From NCBI RefSeq assembly GCF_000423065.1, contig NZ_AUHG01000016.1, positions 62,001-126,000 of the forward strand: a stretch of DNA of 64,000 bases. Reading direction: 5' to 3'. Positions 44,105 to 52,605 of the stretch are shown in pieces. The notes under the pieces were generated by a model. The model did not search any database, was not told where the DNA came from, and was given only the letters and a program-made list of their open reading frames with translations. Origin of the DNA: Christiangramia echinicola DSM 19838. GTDB taxonomy: Bacteria; Bacteroidota; Bacteroidia; Flavobacteriales; Flavobacteriaceae. Each line of letters starts with the position of its first letter. The stretch's first letter is position 1. The position numbers and the translations under genes are program-made.

Positions 44105-44530
44105 TTATTCAACCGAAATCTCGTTCTCCTCTTCGAGGTCAATATTTCCAATATAATTGATCTTTAGAGCATCGTAACTTTCAGAATTAATACCAATGAT
44201 ACCGGATTTTTCCTCTCCTGGTTGCAATGATTTAAATTAAGGTCGTATTCCATCAATTCGTATTTAAATCTTTTATTTGATGCTGAAGCCTTGATTAAAT
44301 TTAAAGCTGCCAGTCCCGGACCTATGATTAACCAATTGGGAACATTGATCCAGTAGTTACAGAACCATTCCCATTATTTGTGGTTTTATTCAGGGTAGCT
44401 GGAGAAAGAAACAGTTAGAATAATTGAAAGGCTTCCTTCTGTTTAAATTTATCATTAGAAAGTAAGATGACGTTATTCCCACCTTCAATAGCAGGTTTAA
44501 AGTCCTCATCAAAGACAAGGTTTCTATTCG
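44105..44530 (-). pseudogene. Decayed gene of unknown function (frameshifts and stops)
   Basis: The minus strand has coding-like text broken across frames. In order: LVFDEDFKPAIEGGNNVILL and SNDKFKQKEAFQLF then a stop; further on NYWINVPNWLIIGPGLAAL and RFKYELMEYDLNLN; then a frame change near 44227 to LQPGEEKSGIIGINSESYDA and LKINYIGNIDLEEEN before the stop TAA at 44105. The C-terminal end and terminator are preserved, while the N-terminal part is missing at the lysA boundary. I do not recognise the family. The segment after lysA is the only clear broken gene in the window. Confidence 0.6.
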
Positions 44531-44539
44531 TATTGTTTT

Positions 44540-45775
44540 TTAGTCTTTATCTACAAGTTCCTTTTCTGGAGTTTCGAATTCAATTTCCACCTGATGCCTG
44601 GTAAGATCTTCAAAAGTTTCCCTTTCCCTTATTAAATGGGCTTTTCCGTTATACCAAAGTACTTCCGGAGGGCGATATCTTGAATTAAAATTACTGGCCA
44701 TCGAGAAGCAGTAAGCCCCGGCATTGCTAAAACTTAAAATATCTCCTTCTCTTATTTCAGAGATTCTGCGGTTACTTCCAAAAGTGTCAGTTTCACAGAT
44801 ATATCCAACCACGCTATAGAAACGGGGTTTAGCTTCTGGATTAGATATGTTTTTTATATCGTGATGAGAACCATAGAACATTGGCCTTATCAAATGATTA
44901 AACCCCGTGTCTATACCAGCAAATACTGTTGAGGTTGTTTGCTTGATCACATTTACTTTAGCGAGGAAATTCCCAGATTCGCTTACGAGGTATTTACCGG
45001 GTTCAAAAGCAAGCGTTAATTCTTTTCCATAATCTTTGCAGAAATTATTAAATCTCTCTGTCAACTGAGTTCCCAGATCTTCAATGTCTGTCTCTATATC
45101 TCCTTCACGATATGGTACTTTAAATCCGCTACCAAAATCTATAAATTCTAATTCTTTGAAATTTTTGGCTGCTTCAAAAAGAATTTCAGAAGCATATAGA
45201 AAAACACCAATATCAAGAATATCACTTCCGGTATGCATATGTATACCGTTAATGTGCATGCCGGTATTTTCAACTATTCTAAGCAGATGTGGCATCTGGT
45301 GAATACTTATCCCGAATTTTGAATCTATATGTCCCACTGAAATTTTAGAATTTCCCCCGGCCATTACATGTGGGTTGATCCTTATGCAAACTGGGATTTC
45401 CGGATGGCGATTTCCAAATTGTTCCAGAATAGACAGATTGTCAATATTGATCTGGGCACCAAGCTCAACCACTTCTTCGATCTCTTCCAACGAAACACCG
45501 TTAGGAGTGTAGATGATATTTTCTGGCGCAACACCGGCCCTAAGTCCTAGTTTTACTTCCTGGTAAGAAACGGTATCAAGTCCGCAACCAAGGGAATTCA
45601 ATAACTTAAGGATTGAAATATTCGAAAGGGCTTTAACCGCATAATGAATTCTAAGGTTGTCAACTTTAAAAGCATTAGTAAGGCGTTTATACTGGGAAGT
45701 GATCTTTTCCGCATCATAAACATAAACAGGGCTTCCAAATTCCTCAGCAACCGATAGTAATTCCTTTTGTGTCAT
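44540..45775 (-). CDS. lysA: Diaminopimelate decarboxylase
   Basis: PLP enzyme for the last step of lysine synthesis (meso-diaminopimelate to lysine and CO2). 411 residues, alanine-racemase-like barrel. Lys48 in IHYAVKALSN binds PLP; HMHTGSD, DFGSGFKVPY and EPGKYLV follow; the C-terminal catalytic CETDTFG and the SNAGAYCFSMAS segment are present. The family normal length is about 400-430. A -7-like TATTTTTG lies 18 bases upstream of the start on the minus strand (45793-45800), with no clear -33. Confidence 0.95.
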   Translation of the reverse strand: MTQKELLSVAEEFGSPVYVYDAEKITSQYKRLTNAFKVDNLRIHYAVKALSNISILKLLNSLGCGLDTVSYQEVKLGLRAGVAPENIIYTPNGVSLEEIEEVVELGAQINIDNLSILEQFGNRHPEIPVCIRINPHVMAGGNSKISVGHIDSKFGISIHQMPHLLRIVENTGMHINGIHMHTGSDILDIGVFLYASEILFEAAKNFKELEFIDFGSGFKVPYREGDIETDIEDLGTQLTERFNNFCKDYGKELTLAFEPGKYLVSESGNFLAKVNVIKQTTSTVFAGIDTGFNHLIRPMFYGSHHDIKNISNPEAKPRFYSVVGYICETDTFGSNRRISEIREGDILSFSNAGAYCFSMASNFNSRYRPPEVLWYNGKAHLIRERETFEDLTRHQVEIEFETPEKELVDKD

Positions 45776-45879
45776 ATTCTAAAAATTTAGCGCAAAAATA
45801 TATTTCTTAAGCTTTAATAAGTAAGGCTAATATCAAATATAACCGATTTATATATTTTGTTAATTCTAAAAAGAAATAA

Positions 45880-47055
45880 TTATGAATTACTTATTTTAAG
45901 TTCAGATGATCTTTGTTTTCTAATAATTACAACGCCAATCCCCAGAAGAATGCCAATAGCCGCCATTACCGCCCCAACATATTGAGCGGAAACAATACCA
46001 TAACCATAAGCGATAGGTAATCCAGCCAAATACGCTCCGCTGGCATTTCCCATATTAAATGCACTTTGATTAAGTGAAGAACCCAGCATCTCAGATCCTT
46101 TAGCAGAATTTATCACTGCCATTTGAATTGGAGTGGCGATACAAAAGGCGATCACCGGTAAAATAAAGGTCATTACTAATACTCCAATTTGATCATAGGC
46201 TAGAAAAGTGTTTGAAATTAATGCAATCACCATGAGAATAAGAGCTATAATAACAGCATTTATGGGGCTGAACATTTCTGCTAATTTTGCTCCTAAAAAG
46301 TTTCCTGCAACCATACCCAAACCGGCCAGTATCATTGCATAGCTTACCATCTCTTCCTGCCAGCCGGCCACATCAGTAATTAATGGTGCGATATAACTAT
46401 ACCAGGCGAAGAATCCACCTGTACCTATAGTGGTTAATAAAATTACCATCCAGAGTTCAGGCTTCTTCATTACTTTCATATCGCTTCTAAACCCATTAGA
46501 TTCCGATATTGGCAATTCTGGCATCCAGAATTTTATACTTAAGACAGCCAGGACACCTACTATACCTACGGCTAAAAAAGCAACTCCCCAGCTAAAATTC
46601 TGTCCTAACCAGGTTCCTAATGGTACACCTATCACGTTGGCTACGGTTAGCCCAGTGAACATCATGGCTATAGCCTGGGCATCTTTTCCTGGTTTTGCTA
46701 GTTTTCCAGCTACCACGGCGCCAATTCCGAAAAATGCTCCATGAGGCAGTCCAGATAGAAACCTGGATATTAAAAGAAGCGTATATGAATTGGAGAATGC
46801 AGATAGCGTATTAAAGACCGTAAACCAGACCATAAGTGCCAGAAGGACTTTATGAGCAGGCCATTTATTGCCAAAAACTGTTAGCAAAGGTGCTCCAACT
46901 ACTACACCAAGTGCATATGCAGATATAAAGTGACCTGCCTGAGGAATAGTGACATCCAGGGCATTTGCAACTTCAGGCAATATTCCCATAATCACGAATT
47001 CTGTCATGCCTATTCCAAAACCTCCGATCGCTAATGCTAGTAATGCCTTCTTCAT
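45880..47055 (-). CDS. MFS efflux transporter, AraJ/DHA1 type
   Basis: 391 residues, 12 membrane segments. N-terminal GGFGIGMTEFVIMGILPEVA is the hallmark of the AraJ/YdhP/CmlA-like drug and sugar efflux group; RFLSGLPHGAFFGIGAVVAG forms TM4. Substrate unknown (sugars, arabinose or small drugs in relatives). No regulator sits beside it. Confidence 0.9.
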   Translation of the reverse strand: MKKALLALAIGGFGIGMTEFVIMGILPEVANALDVTIPQAGHFISAYALGVVVGAPLLTVFGNKWPAHKVLLALMVWFTVFNTLSAFSNSYTLLLISRFLSGLPHGAFFGIGAVVAGKLAKPGKDAQAIAMMFTGLTVANVIGVPLGTWLGQNFSWGVAFLAVGIVGVLAVLSIKFWMPELPISESNGFRSDMKVMKKPELWMVILLTTIGTGGFFAWYSYIAPLITDVAGWQEEMVSYAMILAGLGMVAGNFLGAKLAEMFSPINAVIIALILMVIALISNTFLAYDQIGVLVMTFILPVIAFCIATPIQMAVINSAKGSEMLGSSLNQSAFNMGNASGAYLAGLPIAYGYGIVSAQYVGAVMAAIGILLGIGVVIIRKQRSSELKISNS

Positions 47056-47216
47056 AATGCAAAAATTAAACGCACAATTTACAAGAGACCAATCTATTAC
47101 TACAAGATTTAAGGAAATTTAACCGATAACCTTTTCGTTGAAATCCCGGAATCCATTCGAGCCAGCTTGTAGTTGAATTTGTCAAATTCAGCAAGCGTTA
47201 AGAAGCTCAAAAAAGA

Positions 47217-47247
47217 TTGGTACAATAGTATGTATTTGTTACTTTTG
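47217..47247 (+). promoter_or_regulatory. Promoter of sucC
   Basis: TTG (47217-47219), 20-base spacer, TACTTTTG (47240-47247). It matches the Bacteroidota sigma consensus, with a leader of about 28 bases before the ATG at 47282. Confidence 0.7.
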
Positions 47248-47281
47248 CCTTCCGTAATTAATACAGAAGAAATAGCTGATT

Positions 47282-48475
47282 ATGAATATACACGAATATC
47301 AAGGAAAAGAGATTTTAAGCAGCTTCGGAGTTCGCATTCAACGTGGGACCGTGGCAAGAAACGCCAAAGAAGCAGTTGATGCTGCGAAGGAACTAACAGA
47401 GAAAACTGGAACCGGGTGGCATGTGATCAAAGCACAGGTACACGCTGGAGGCCGTGGAAAAGGTGGTGGTGTAAAGCTTGCTAAAAACCTAAAGGAGGTT
47501 GAAGAAATTGCAGGAGATATCATTGGGATGAATCTTGTAACTCCTCAAACTTCTGCTGAAGGTAAGAAAGTACACCAGGTATTAGTAGCTGAAGATGTTT
47601 ACTATCCAGGAGACAAGGAGCCGGAAGAATATTATATGTCTGTATTGCTTAATCGTGCTACTGGTCGTAACATGATCATGTATTCTACTGAAGGTGGAAT
47701 GGATATTGAAACTGTTGCGGAAGAAACTCCAGACCTTATATTCACTGAAGAAATAGATCCTTCTACAGGACTCCTGGGATTCCAGGCACGTAGAATTGCT
47801 TTTAACCTAGGTTTAAGCGGAAAAGGATTTAAAGAGATGACAAAATTCGTAATGTCATTATATGAAGCTTTTGAAAAGTCTGATTCTTCTTTATTCGAGA
47901 TCAACCCGGTATTAAAAACCAGTGATGATCTAATCATGGCAGTTGATGCAAAAGTAACTTTAGACGATAATGCACTTTTCCGTCATAAGGATTATGCAGA
48001 GATGCGTGATGTTCGTGAAGAAAATCCAACTGAAGTTGAAGCTAGAGAGGTAGGTCTTAACTATGTAGATCTTGACGGTAACGTAGGATGTATGGTAAAT
48101 GGAGCTGGACTTGCTATGGCAACAATGGATTTGATTAAACAAGCTGGTGGAGAACCTGCCAACTTCCTTGATGTTGGAGGTACTGCTGATGCTAAAAGAG
48201 TAGAAGAAGCTTTCAGATTAATCCTTAAGGATGATAAAGTTGAAGCTATTCTTGTTAATATCTTCGGAGGTATTGTAAGATGTGACCGTGTAGCACAGGG
48301 AATTGTAGATGCCTCTAAAAATATGGGAGATGCTATGAATGTGCCTATCATTGTTCGTCTTCAAGGAACCAATGCTGATATTGCTAAGGAATTGATAGAC
48401 AGTAGCGGGTTAAAAGTTTACAGTGCTATAGAATTTCAGGAAGCTGCAGATAAAGTACAGGAAGTACTTTCTTAA
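47282..48475 (+). CDS. sucC: Succinate-CoA ligase (ADP-forming) beta subunit
   Basis: TCA-cycle enzyme subunit, 397 residues, partner of SucD (not in the window). ATP-grasp domain: MNIHEYQGKEILSSFGV start, KAQVHAGGRGKGGGVKLA, LFEINPV. The CoA-ligase domain has GCMVNGAGLAMATMD, FLDVGGTADAKRV and IFGGIVRCDRVAQG. Base composition and codon use look like a highly expressed gene. It has a canonical promoter and a strong terminator, so it is transcribed alone; sucC and sucD are often separate in Bacteroidota, as I recall. Confidence 0.97.
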   Translation: MNIHEYQGKEILSSFGVRIQRGTVARNAKEAVDAAKELTEKTGTGWHVIKAQVHAGGRGKGGGVKLAKNLKEVEEIAGDIIGMNLVTPQTSAEGKKVHQVLVAEDVYYPGDKEPEEYYMSVLLNRATGRNMIMYSTEGGMDIETVAEETPDLIFTEEIDPSTGLLGFQARRIAFNLGLSGKGFKEMTKFVMSLYEAFEKSDSSLFEINPVLKTSDDLIMAVDAKVTLDDNALFRHKDYAEMRDVREENPTEVEAREVGLNYVDLDGNVGCMVNGAGLAMATMDLIKQAGGEPANFLDVGGTADAKRVEEAFRLILKDDKVEAILVNIFGGIVRCDRVAQGIVDASKNMGDAMNVPIIVRLQGTNADIAKELIDSSGLKVYSAIEFQEAADKVQEVLS

Positions 48476-48497
48476 GAATACAGAACCTTATTATATT

Positions 48498-48530
48498 ATA
48501 AAAGGCCCGGCATATTGCCGGGCCTTTTAT
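48498..48530 (+). terminator. Strong rho-independent terminator after sucC
   Basis: AAAAGGCCCGGCA, TAT loop, TGCCGGGCCTTTT: perfect 13-bp stem (15 with the outer AT pairs), G+C-rich core, T-rich 3' side. It works on both strands by symmetry. Confidence 0.92.
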
Positions 48531-48660
48531 TTGCAATTTTTTTAGATACTGTTCGTTTATTCTATTAGTGTACTCATTATCAAAATGTTAAAATGATAAA
48601 TTAAGTGTAACGAAAGTTTTTTGGCGTCGTCTTTTAAATAGAACAACTAAGTAATTAGAA

Positions 48661-48885
48661 ATGAAAAGAATCCAGCTTTTACTCTTTACAGTAATCTTAT
48701 TGGCAATAGCAGCAAAAGTAAGTTTTACACCTGAGCATAAAGCTGGGTACGCTGCTCTATCTATCGACACTAAATTGGAGAATGTTCAGGAGTTTTTCAG
48801 ATACAAAGTGTATAATATACAGTCTGAAAATACTTTTAAAGTTAAGAGCTGTATGGTTAAAACCAGAATGTGTTACCATACTTAA
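48661..48885 (+). CDS. Small secreted or membrane-anchored protein, 74 residues
   Basis: Signal-peptide-like start MKRIQLLLFTVILLAIAAKVSF followed by a short polar region (TPEHKAGYAALSIDTKLENVQ) and a C-terminal part with two Cys. The hydrophobic N-terminus and ATG start suggest a real gene, but no family is recognised and the tail (VKSCMVKTRMCYHT) looks ordinary rather than conserved. It lies between the sucC terminator and a candidate small RNA. Confidence 0.45.
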   Translation: MKRIQLLLFTVILLAIAAKVSFTPEHKAGYAALSIDTKLENVQEFFRYKVYNIQSENTFKVKSCMVKTRMCYHT

Positions 48886-49006
48886 TCAATGGTCATTCAT
48901 CAATCAAAAAATAGAAATCCATTTAATCGTACAAAGAATTCTTAATGATTCAAAATTCAACGAATCTTAAAACATACTGATTTTTAATCATTTATGTTTA
49001 ATAAAT

Positions 49007-49038
49007 TTTGTTAAATGCAAAATGAATCTCTATATTTA
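49007..49038 (+). promoter_or_regulatory. Promoter of the candidate structured RNA
   Basis: TTTG (49007-49010), 20-base spacer, TATATTTA (49031-49038), one base off TAnnTTTG. Transcription would begin near 49045. Confidence 0.5.
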
Positions 49039-49044
49039 AATAAG

Positions 49045-49171
49045 TTTTACTGAAAAAACATTAGTCGTCTCCTTAGGGGCATTTGCGTTGAAATACTGTT
49101 AAATTTGAATTAGCCAAAATAAAATTTCACATAATCGATACTCGCGAGCGCACAAGGAGATGACTTTTTTA
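49045..49171 (+). ncRNA. Candidate structured small RNA closed by a 12-bp terminal stem
   Basis: AGTCGTCTCCTT (49063-49074) pairs over its full length with AAGGAGATGACT (49154-49165); eleven Watson-Crick pairs and one G-U. A T-run follows directly on the plus strand, so the terminal stem is also the terminator. Inside, TTTGCG and CGCGAG can pair, as can TGAAAT and ATTTCA. A promoter lies at the right distance upstream. No ORF fits. The shape is like 6S-type or other Flavobacteriia RNA families, but no family is proven. The gene next to it is convergent. Confidence 0.6.
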
Positions 49172-49181
49172 TAAAGTTTAT

Positions 49182-49982
49182 TTATTTAGAAGGATACCAA
49201 TCTATTAATTCTACCTCTATATTCTTATTTCCTTTATTCACCAATTGCTTGAATTTTTCTACATCTGCAAATCCATCCTTCCCACGATAATGATATGGAA
49301 TAACCTTTTTTGGTTTAAAAGCAAGTACTCCTTCTGCAGCCTGATCTACGGGCATAGTATAAGGTAAATTCATGGATATTAGAGCAACATCAATATTCCT
49401 GAGATTTCTCATTTCCGGTATATCTTCTGTGTCACCAGAGATATATAAACTTTGACCATTCTTCTGTAATAAATAACCATTTCCTCGACCCTTCACATGC
49501 ATAGCATCTTTGGTTTCCGGTAAATTGTACATTGGTATAGCATCAATAGAAAATCCCATATGCTCTACAGTCGCACCATTATTTAGAACAATCAGGTTAG
49601 ATTGTAATTCTTCTGGTAACTTCTCCTGTACAGCTTTAGGAACAATTATCTTTGTGTCCCCTAATTCTAATGCCTTCAAAGTCTCAGCGTTCATATGGTC
49701 TCCATGAATATCTGTTACTAAGACAAAATCTGGTTTATCGTTTCCTGAAAAAGCTTCAGCTCCACCAACCGGATCTGTATAAAAAACCGCATCGCTCCAT
49801 TTAAATACTGCCGTGGCATGTGAAATAGGGGTAATTTCAATATCTAACGTGTCTGGATTTGTCTCTGAGGAAGTATTTTTTTCTACTACTTCAGATGTAG
49901 TTTTACTTTCCTTGGAATCTGAGTTATTCTTACATCCTGCTAGTAGAATACCAACAGCTAATAGGGTAGCTATTCTTCTCAT
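49182..49982 (-). CDS. MBL-fold metallohydrolase lipoprotein
   Basis: About 266 residues from the ATG at 49982, where a lipoprotein signal begins (MRRIATLLAVGILLAGC, Cys17); an upstream start in frame adds 17 residues without signal character. The mature part is a UlaG-like metallo-beta-lactamase fold: ISHATAVFKWSDAVFYTDP, LVTDIHGDHMNAET (here D-x-H-x-D-H in place of H-x-H-x-D-H), YISGDTEDIPEM and PYHYRGKDGFAD. Hydrolase of unknown substrate in the periplasm. The Asp-for-His change may be normal for this subgroup. Confidence 0.87.
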   Translation of the reverse strand: MRRIATLLAVGILLAGCKNNSDSKESKTTSEVVEKNTSSETNPDTLDIEITPISHATAVFKWSDAVFYTDPVGGAEAFSGNDKPDFVLVTDIHGDHMNAETLKALELGDTKIIVPKAVQEKLPEELQSNLIVLNNGATVEHMGFSIDAIPMYNLPETKDAMHVKGRGNGYLLQKNGQSLYISGDTEDIPEMRNLRNIDVALISMNLPYTMPVDQAAEGVLAFKPKKVIPYHYRGKDGFADVEKFKQLVNKGNKNIEVELIDWYPSK

Positions 49983-50044
49983 AATTATATTTTTATCTAA
50001 AAATAAAGAAGGAATTATGGAGTAACTTCCCAATTAATAAACAT

Positions 50045-50506
50045 TTATGAAAGGTTTAAAACCATTTTAATATCTCCACGGGAATAAGGATTATTCTTCT
50101 CAATCGGGATCTCGATAAACCCATATTTTCTATATAGATGGATGGCATTTTCTAATTTTCTATTTGAATAGATGATTAATCGATCCCAGCCTTCATTCCT
50201 GGCAAAATCGAGGGTGTGTTGCATTAATTGCTGACCAATTTTTTTTCCTCTATGTTTTGGTTTTACAGCCATCTTAGTTAATTCGAAAATATTATTTTCA
50301 ATTTTCATTAAAGCAACACAGCCAATAATCTTATCTATTTCTTTAACGAAAAAGATCATCCCACCAGGGTCTATAATATGTTTTTTAGGATCTCCCAGTA
50401 CGTCTTCATCATGAGGCTCTACCCAAAAGAATTCCTCCAGCCAGTGAATGTTCATATTTTTAAATTCTTCTGAATATTCCGGTTTCCAATCTACGATCTG
50501 CATCAT
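50045..50506 (-). CDS. GNAT-family N-acetyltransferase
   Basis: 153 residues. GNAT motif A: LTKMAVKPKHRGKKIGQQLM, with the acetyl-CoA pyrophosphate loop RGKKIG, then HTLDFARNEGWDRLIIYSNR and LYRKYGFIEIP. Substrate not readable from sequence. It stands divergent to the trehalase gene across 101 bases. Confidence 0.88.
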   Translation of the reverse strand: MMQIVDWKPEYSEEFKNMNIHWLEEFFWVEPHDEDVLGDPKKHIIDPGGMIFFVKEIDKIIGCVALMKIENNIFELTKMAVKPKHRGKKIGQQLMQHTLDFARNEGWDRLIIYSNRKLENAIHLYRKYGFIEIPIEKNNPYSRGDIKMVLNLS

Positions 50507-50607
50507 TATAAGTTTAGATCATAAAACTATTAAATATTTAGAAATTTAGTTGGGGCGGTGGCCTATTCAAATTCTATTATATTTATAAGTCATTAAAATT
50601 CACCATT

Positions 50608-52233
50608 ATGAGAATTAGACTTTCTTTCTGGCTTCATTACTTTTTTATTGTTCTTTTCTTTCTTTCGTGTAAAATAGGTCCAGATCCGGAACAGGAACTT
50701 GAGAAGATTGAAAATGAAGTTGAAATTCTGCCGCCAGGAGAGCTCTATGGCGATCTTTTCTACGATGTTCAGAATAAGGAGATCTTTGAGGACAGTAAAA
50801 CCTTTGTAGATGTAGTGCCACAACAAAATGTAGGACTTATAAGGCAACGTTATAATATGCTTAATGATACTTCTGTAACGGCTGTCTCAGATTTTGTAGA
50901 GCAACATTTTAAAATACCAGGAGATGAAATATCATTTGAAACAGATTCCTCTTCAATTAATAATCATATCGCTGCATTGTGGAGTGTGTTAAAACGTCCT
51001 AGCGATGAAAGAATTTCGGGAACATTAATACCCTTACCAAATCCATATATCGTTCCGGGAGGCAGGTTCAGGGAAATCTATTACTGGGATAGTTATTTCA
51101 CCATGCTTGGCCTGGAGGTAGATGGAGAGGTGGAAACTATTCAGAATATGGTAGACAATTTCGCATATTTAATATATGAATATGGTTTTATCCCTAACGG
51201 AAACAGGACCTATTACCTGGGAAGATCGCAGCCCCCATTCTTTGCCATGATGGTTAAAACATTAGCCGATGCGAAAACAATTGAAGTTCTACCGAAGTAT
51301 TTGGCAGAACTTGAAACAGAGTATAATTTCTGGATGGATGGTACAGGAAGACTTGAAAATAAAAAAGAATATAGAAGAGTTGTACAGATGACCGATGGTG
51401 AGATCTTGAATAGATACTGGGATGATAATGCTACCCCAAGACCAGAAAGTTACCGTGAAGATATAAAAACGGCTGAAATAGCCGTTTCTAAAGATCCTCA
51501 ACTTTCTAAAGAGGAAGTTTATAGAGATCTAAGAGCCGGAGCTGAATCTGGCTGGGATTTTTCCAGTAGATGGCTGGAAAAAGGATCTAATGGTAAATTT
51601 GACCTATCCACGATACATACTACAGATATTGTTCCCGTAGACCTGAATTCTTTATTATATAACCTGGAAATGACTATTTCTGAAGCAGCTGGAATAATGG
51701 GGAATTCTGAGAAATCGGAGGCATTTAAATTGAAGGCAGAAAAAAGGAAAAAAGCAATTTTGAAATACCATTGGAATGAAGAGGAAGGCTATTTTATGGA
51801 TTATAATTTCCGAAAATCCAGACAGACGAGTCAATTTTCTCTTGCTGGAGTTTATCCTTTATTCTTTGAGGTTGCAACAGATGAGCAGGCTGGTAGAGTT
51901 TCCGCCAAAATTGAAAATATGTTCTTAAAACCGGGCGGTTTAGTAACCACTCCTTATAATACAGGAGAACAATGGGATGCGCCGAATGGTTGGGCTCCAT
52001 TACAATGGTTAGCAATAAAAGGACTACAAAATTATGGAAATATTGATCTGGCTAACAAAATAAAATCACGTTGGTTGAAACTGAATAAAGATGTTTACGG
52101 GCGCACTTATAAAATGCTTGAAAAATATAACGTTGAAGATTTATCTAAAGAAAGTGGTGGTGGAGAATACCCAACACAGGATGGATTTGGCTGGACTAAC
52201 GGGGTTTATCAAAAATTATCATCAGGAAAATAA
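50608..52233 (+). CDS. Trehalase (GH37) lipoprotein
   Basis: Hydrolyses trehalose to two glucose. 541 residues. A lipoprotein signal peptide ends at FFLSC (Cys21). Trehalase signature 1 appears as PGGRFREIYYWDSYFTMLGL (about 150) and signature 2 as QWDAPNGWAPLQWLAIKGL (about 454). RAGAESGWDFSSRW supplies the catalytic Asp region. Envelope location means it uses external trehalose rather than internal osmolyte. The DUF1622 gene starts three bases after its stop, so they are one unit. Confidence 0.95.
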   Translation: MRIRLSFWLHYFFIVLFFLSCKIGPDPEQELEKIENEVEILPPGELYGDLFYDVQNKEIFEDSKTFVDVVPQQNVGLIRQRYNMLNDTSVTAVSDFVEQHFKIPGDEISFETDSSSINNHIAALWSVLKRPSDERISGTLIPLPNPYIVPGGRFREIYYWDSYFTMLGLEVDGEVETIQNMVDNFAYLIYEYGFIPNGNRTYYLGRSQPPFFAMMVKTLADAKTIEVLPKYLAELETEYNFWMDGTGRLENKKEYRRVVQMTDGEILNRYWDDNATPRPESYREDIKTAEIAVSKDPQLSKEEVYRDLRAGAESGWDFSSRWLEKGSNGKFDLSTIHTTDIVPVDLNSLLYNLEMTISEAAGIMGNSEKSEAFKLKAEKRKKAILKYHWNEEEGYFMDYNFRKSRQTSQFSLAGVYPLFFEVATDEQAGRVSAKIENMFLKPGGLVTTPYNTGEQWDAPNGWAPLQWLAIKGLQNYGNIDLANKIKSRWLKLNKDVYGRTYKMLEKYNVEDLSKESGGGEYPTQDGFGWTNGVYQKLSSGK

Positions 52234-52236
52234 TCT

Positions 52237-52605
52237 ATGGAGAATATAGAACTATATATAGAATATACAGCTAAAATTATTGAGATTGGAGGGGTTCTAA
52301 CCATATTAGTAGGAACAATAATCGCTATTGGAAAATTTCTGTTTTCGAAACAAAATGGAAACCAGAGATCCTATAAGCTTTTGAGACAGGAATTAGGAAA
52401 AGGAATATTGCTGGGGCTGGAGATCCTGGTCGCAGCAGATATAATTGCGACGGTAGTCACTGAACCTACTATGAATAAAGTGCTTACTCTTGGTGTCATT
52501 GTGCTTATCAGGACATTTTTAAGCTTATCTATAGAGCTGGAAATTGAAGGTAGATTTCCCTGGCAGCGTAATAGTGATGAAAATCGATTAGATCAAAATT
52601 CCTGA
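52237..52605 (+). CDS. DUF1622-family membrane protein
   Basis: 122 residues, three hydrophobic segments (about 14-34, 58-78 and 84-100). Family sequence marks: IIEIGGVLTILVGTIIAIGKF, RQELGKGILLGLEILVAADI, VLIRTFLSLSIELEIEGRFPW. Function unknown. It is downstream of the trehalase gene by three bases, and its stop codon directly abuts the stop codon of the convergent hutG. Confidence 0.88.
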   Translation: MENIELYIEYTAKIIEIGGVLTILVGTIIAIGKFLFSKQNGNQRSYKLLRQELGKGILLGLEILVAADIIATVVTEPTMNKVLTLGVIVLIRTFLSLSIELEIEGRFPWQRNSDENRLDQNS

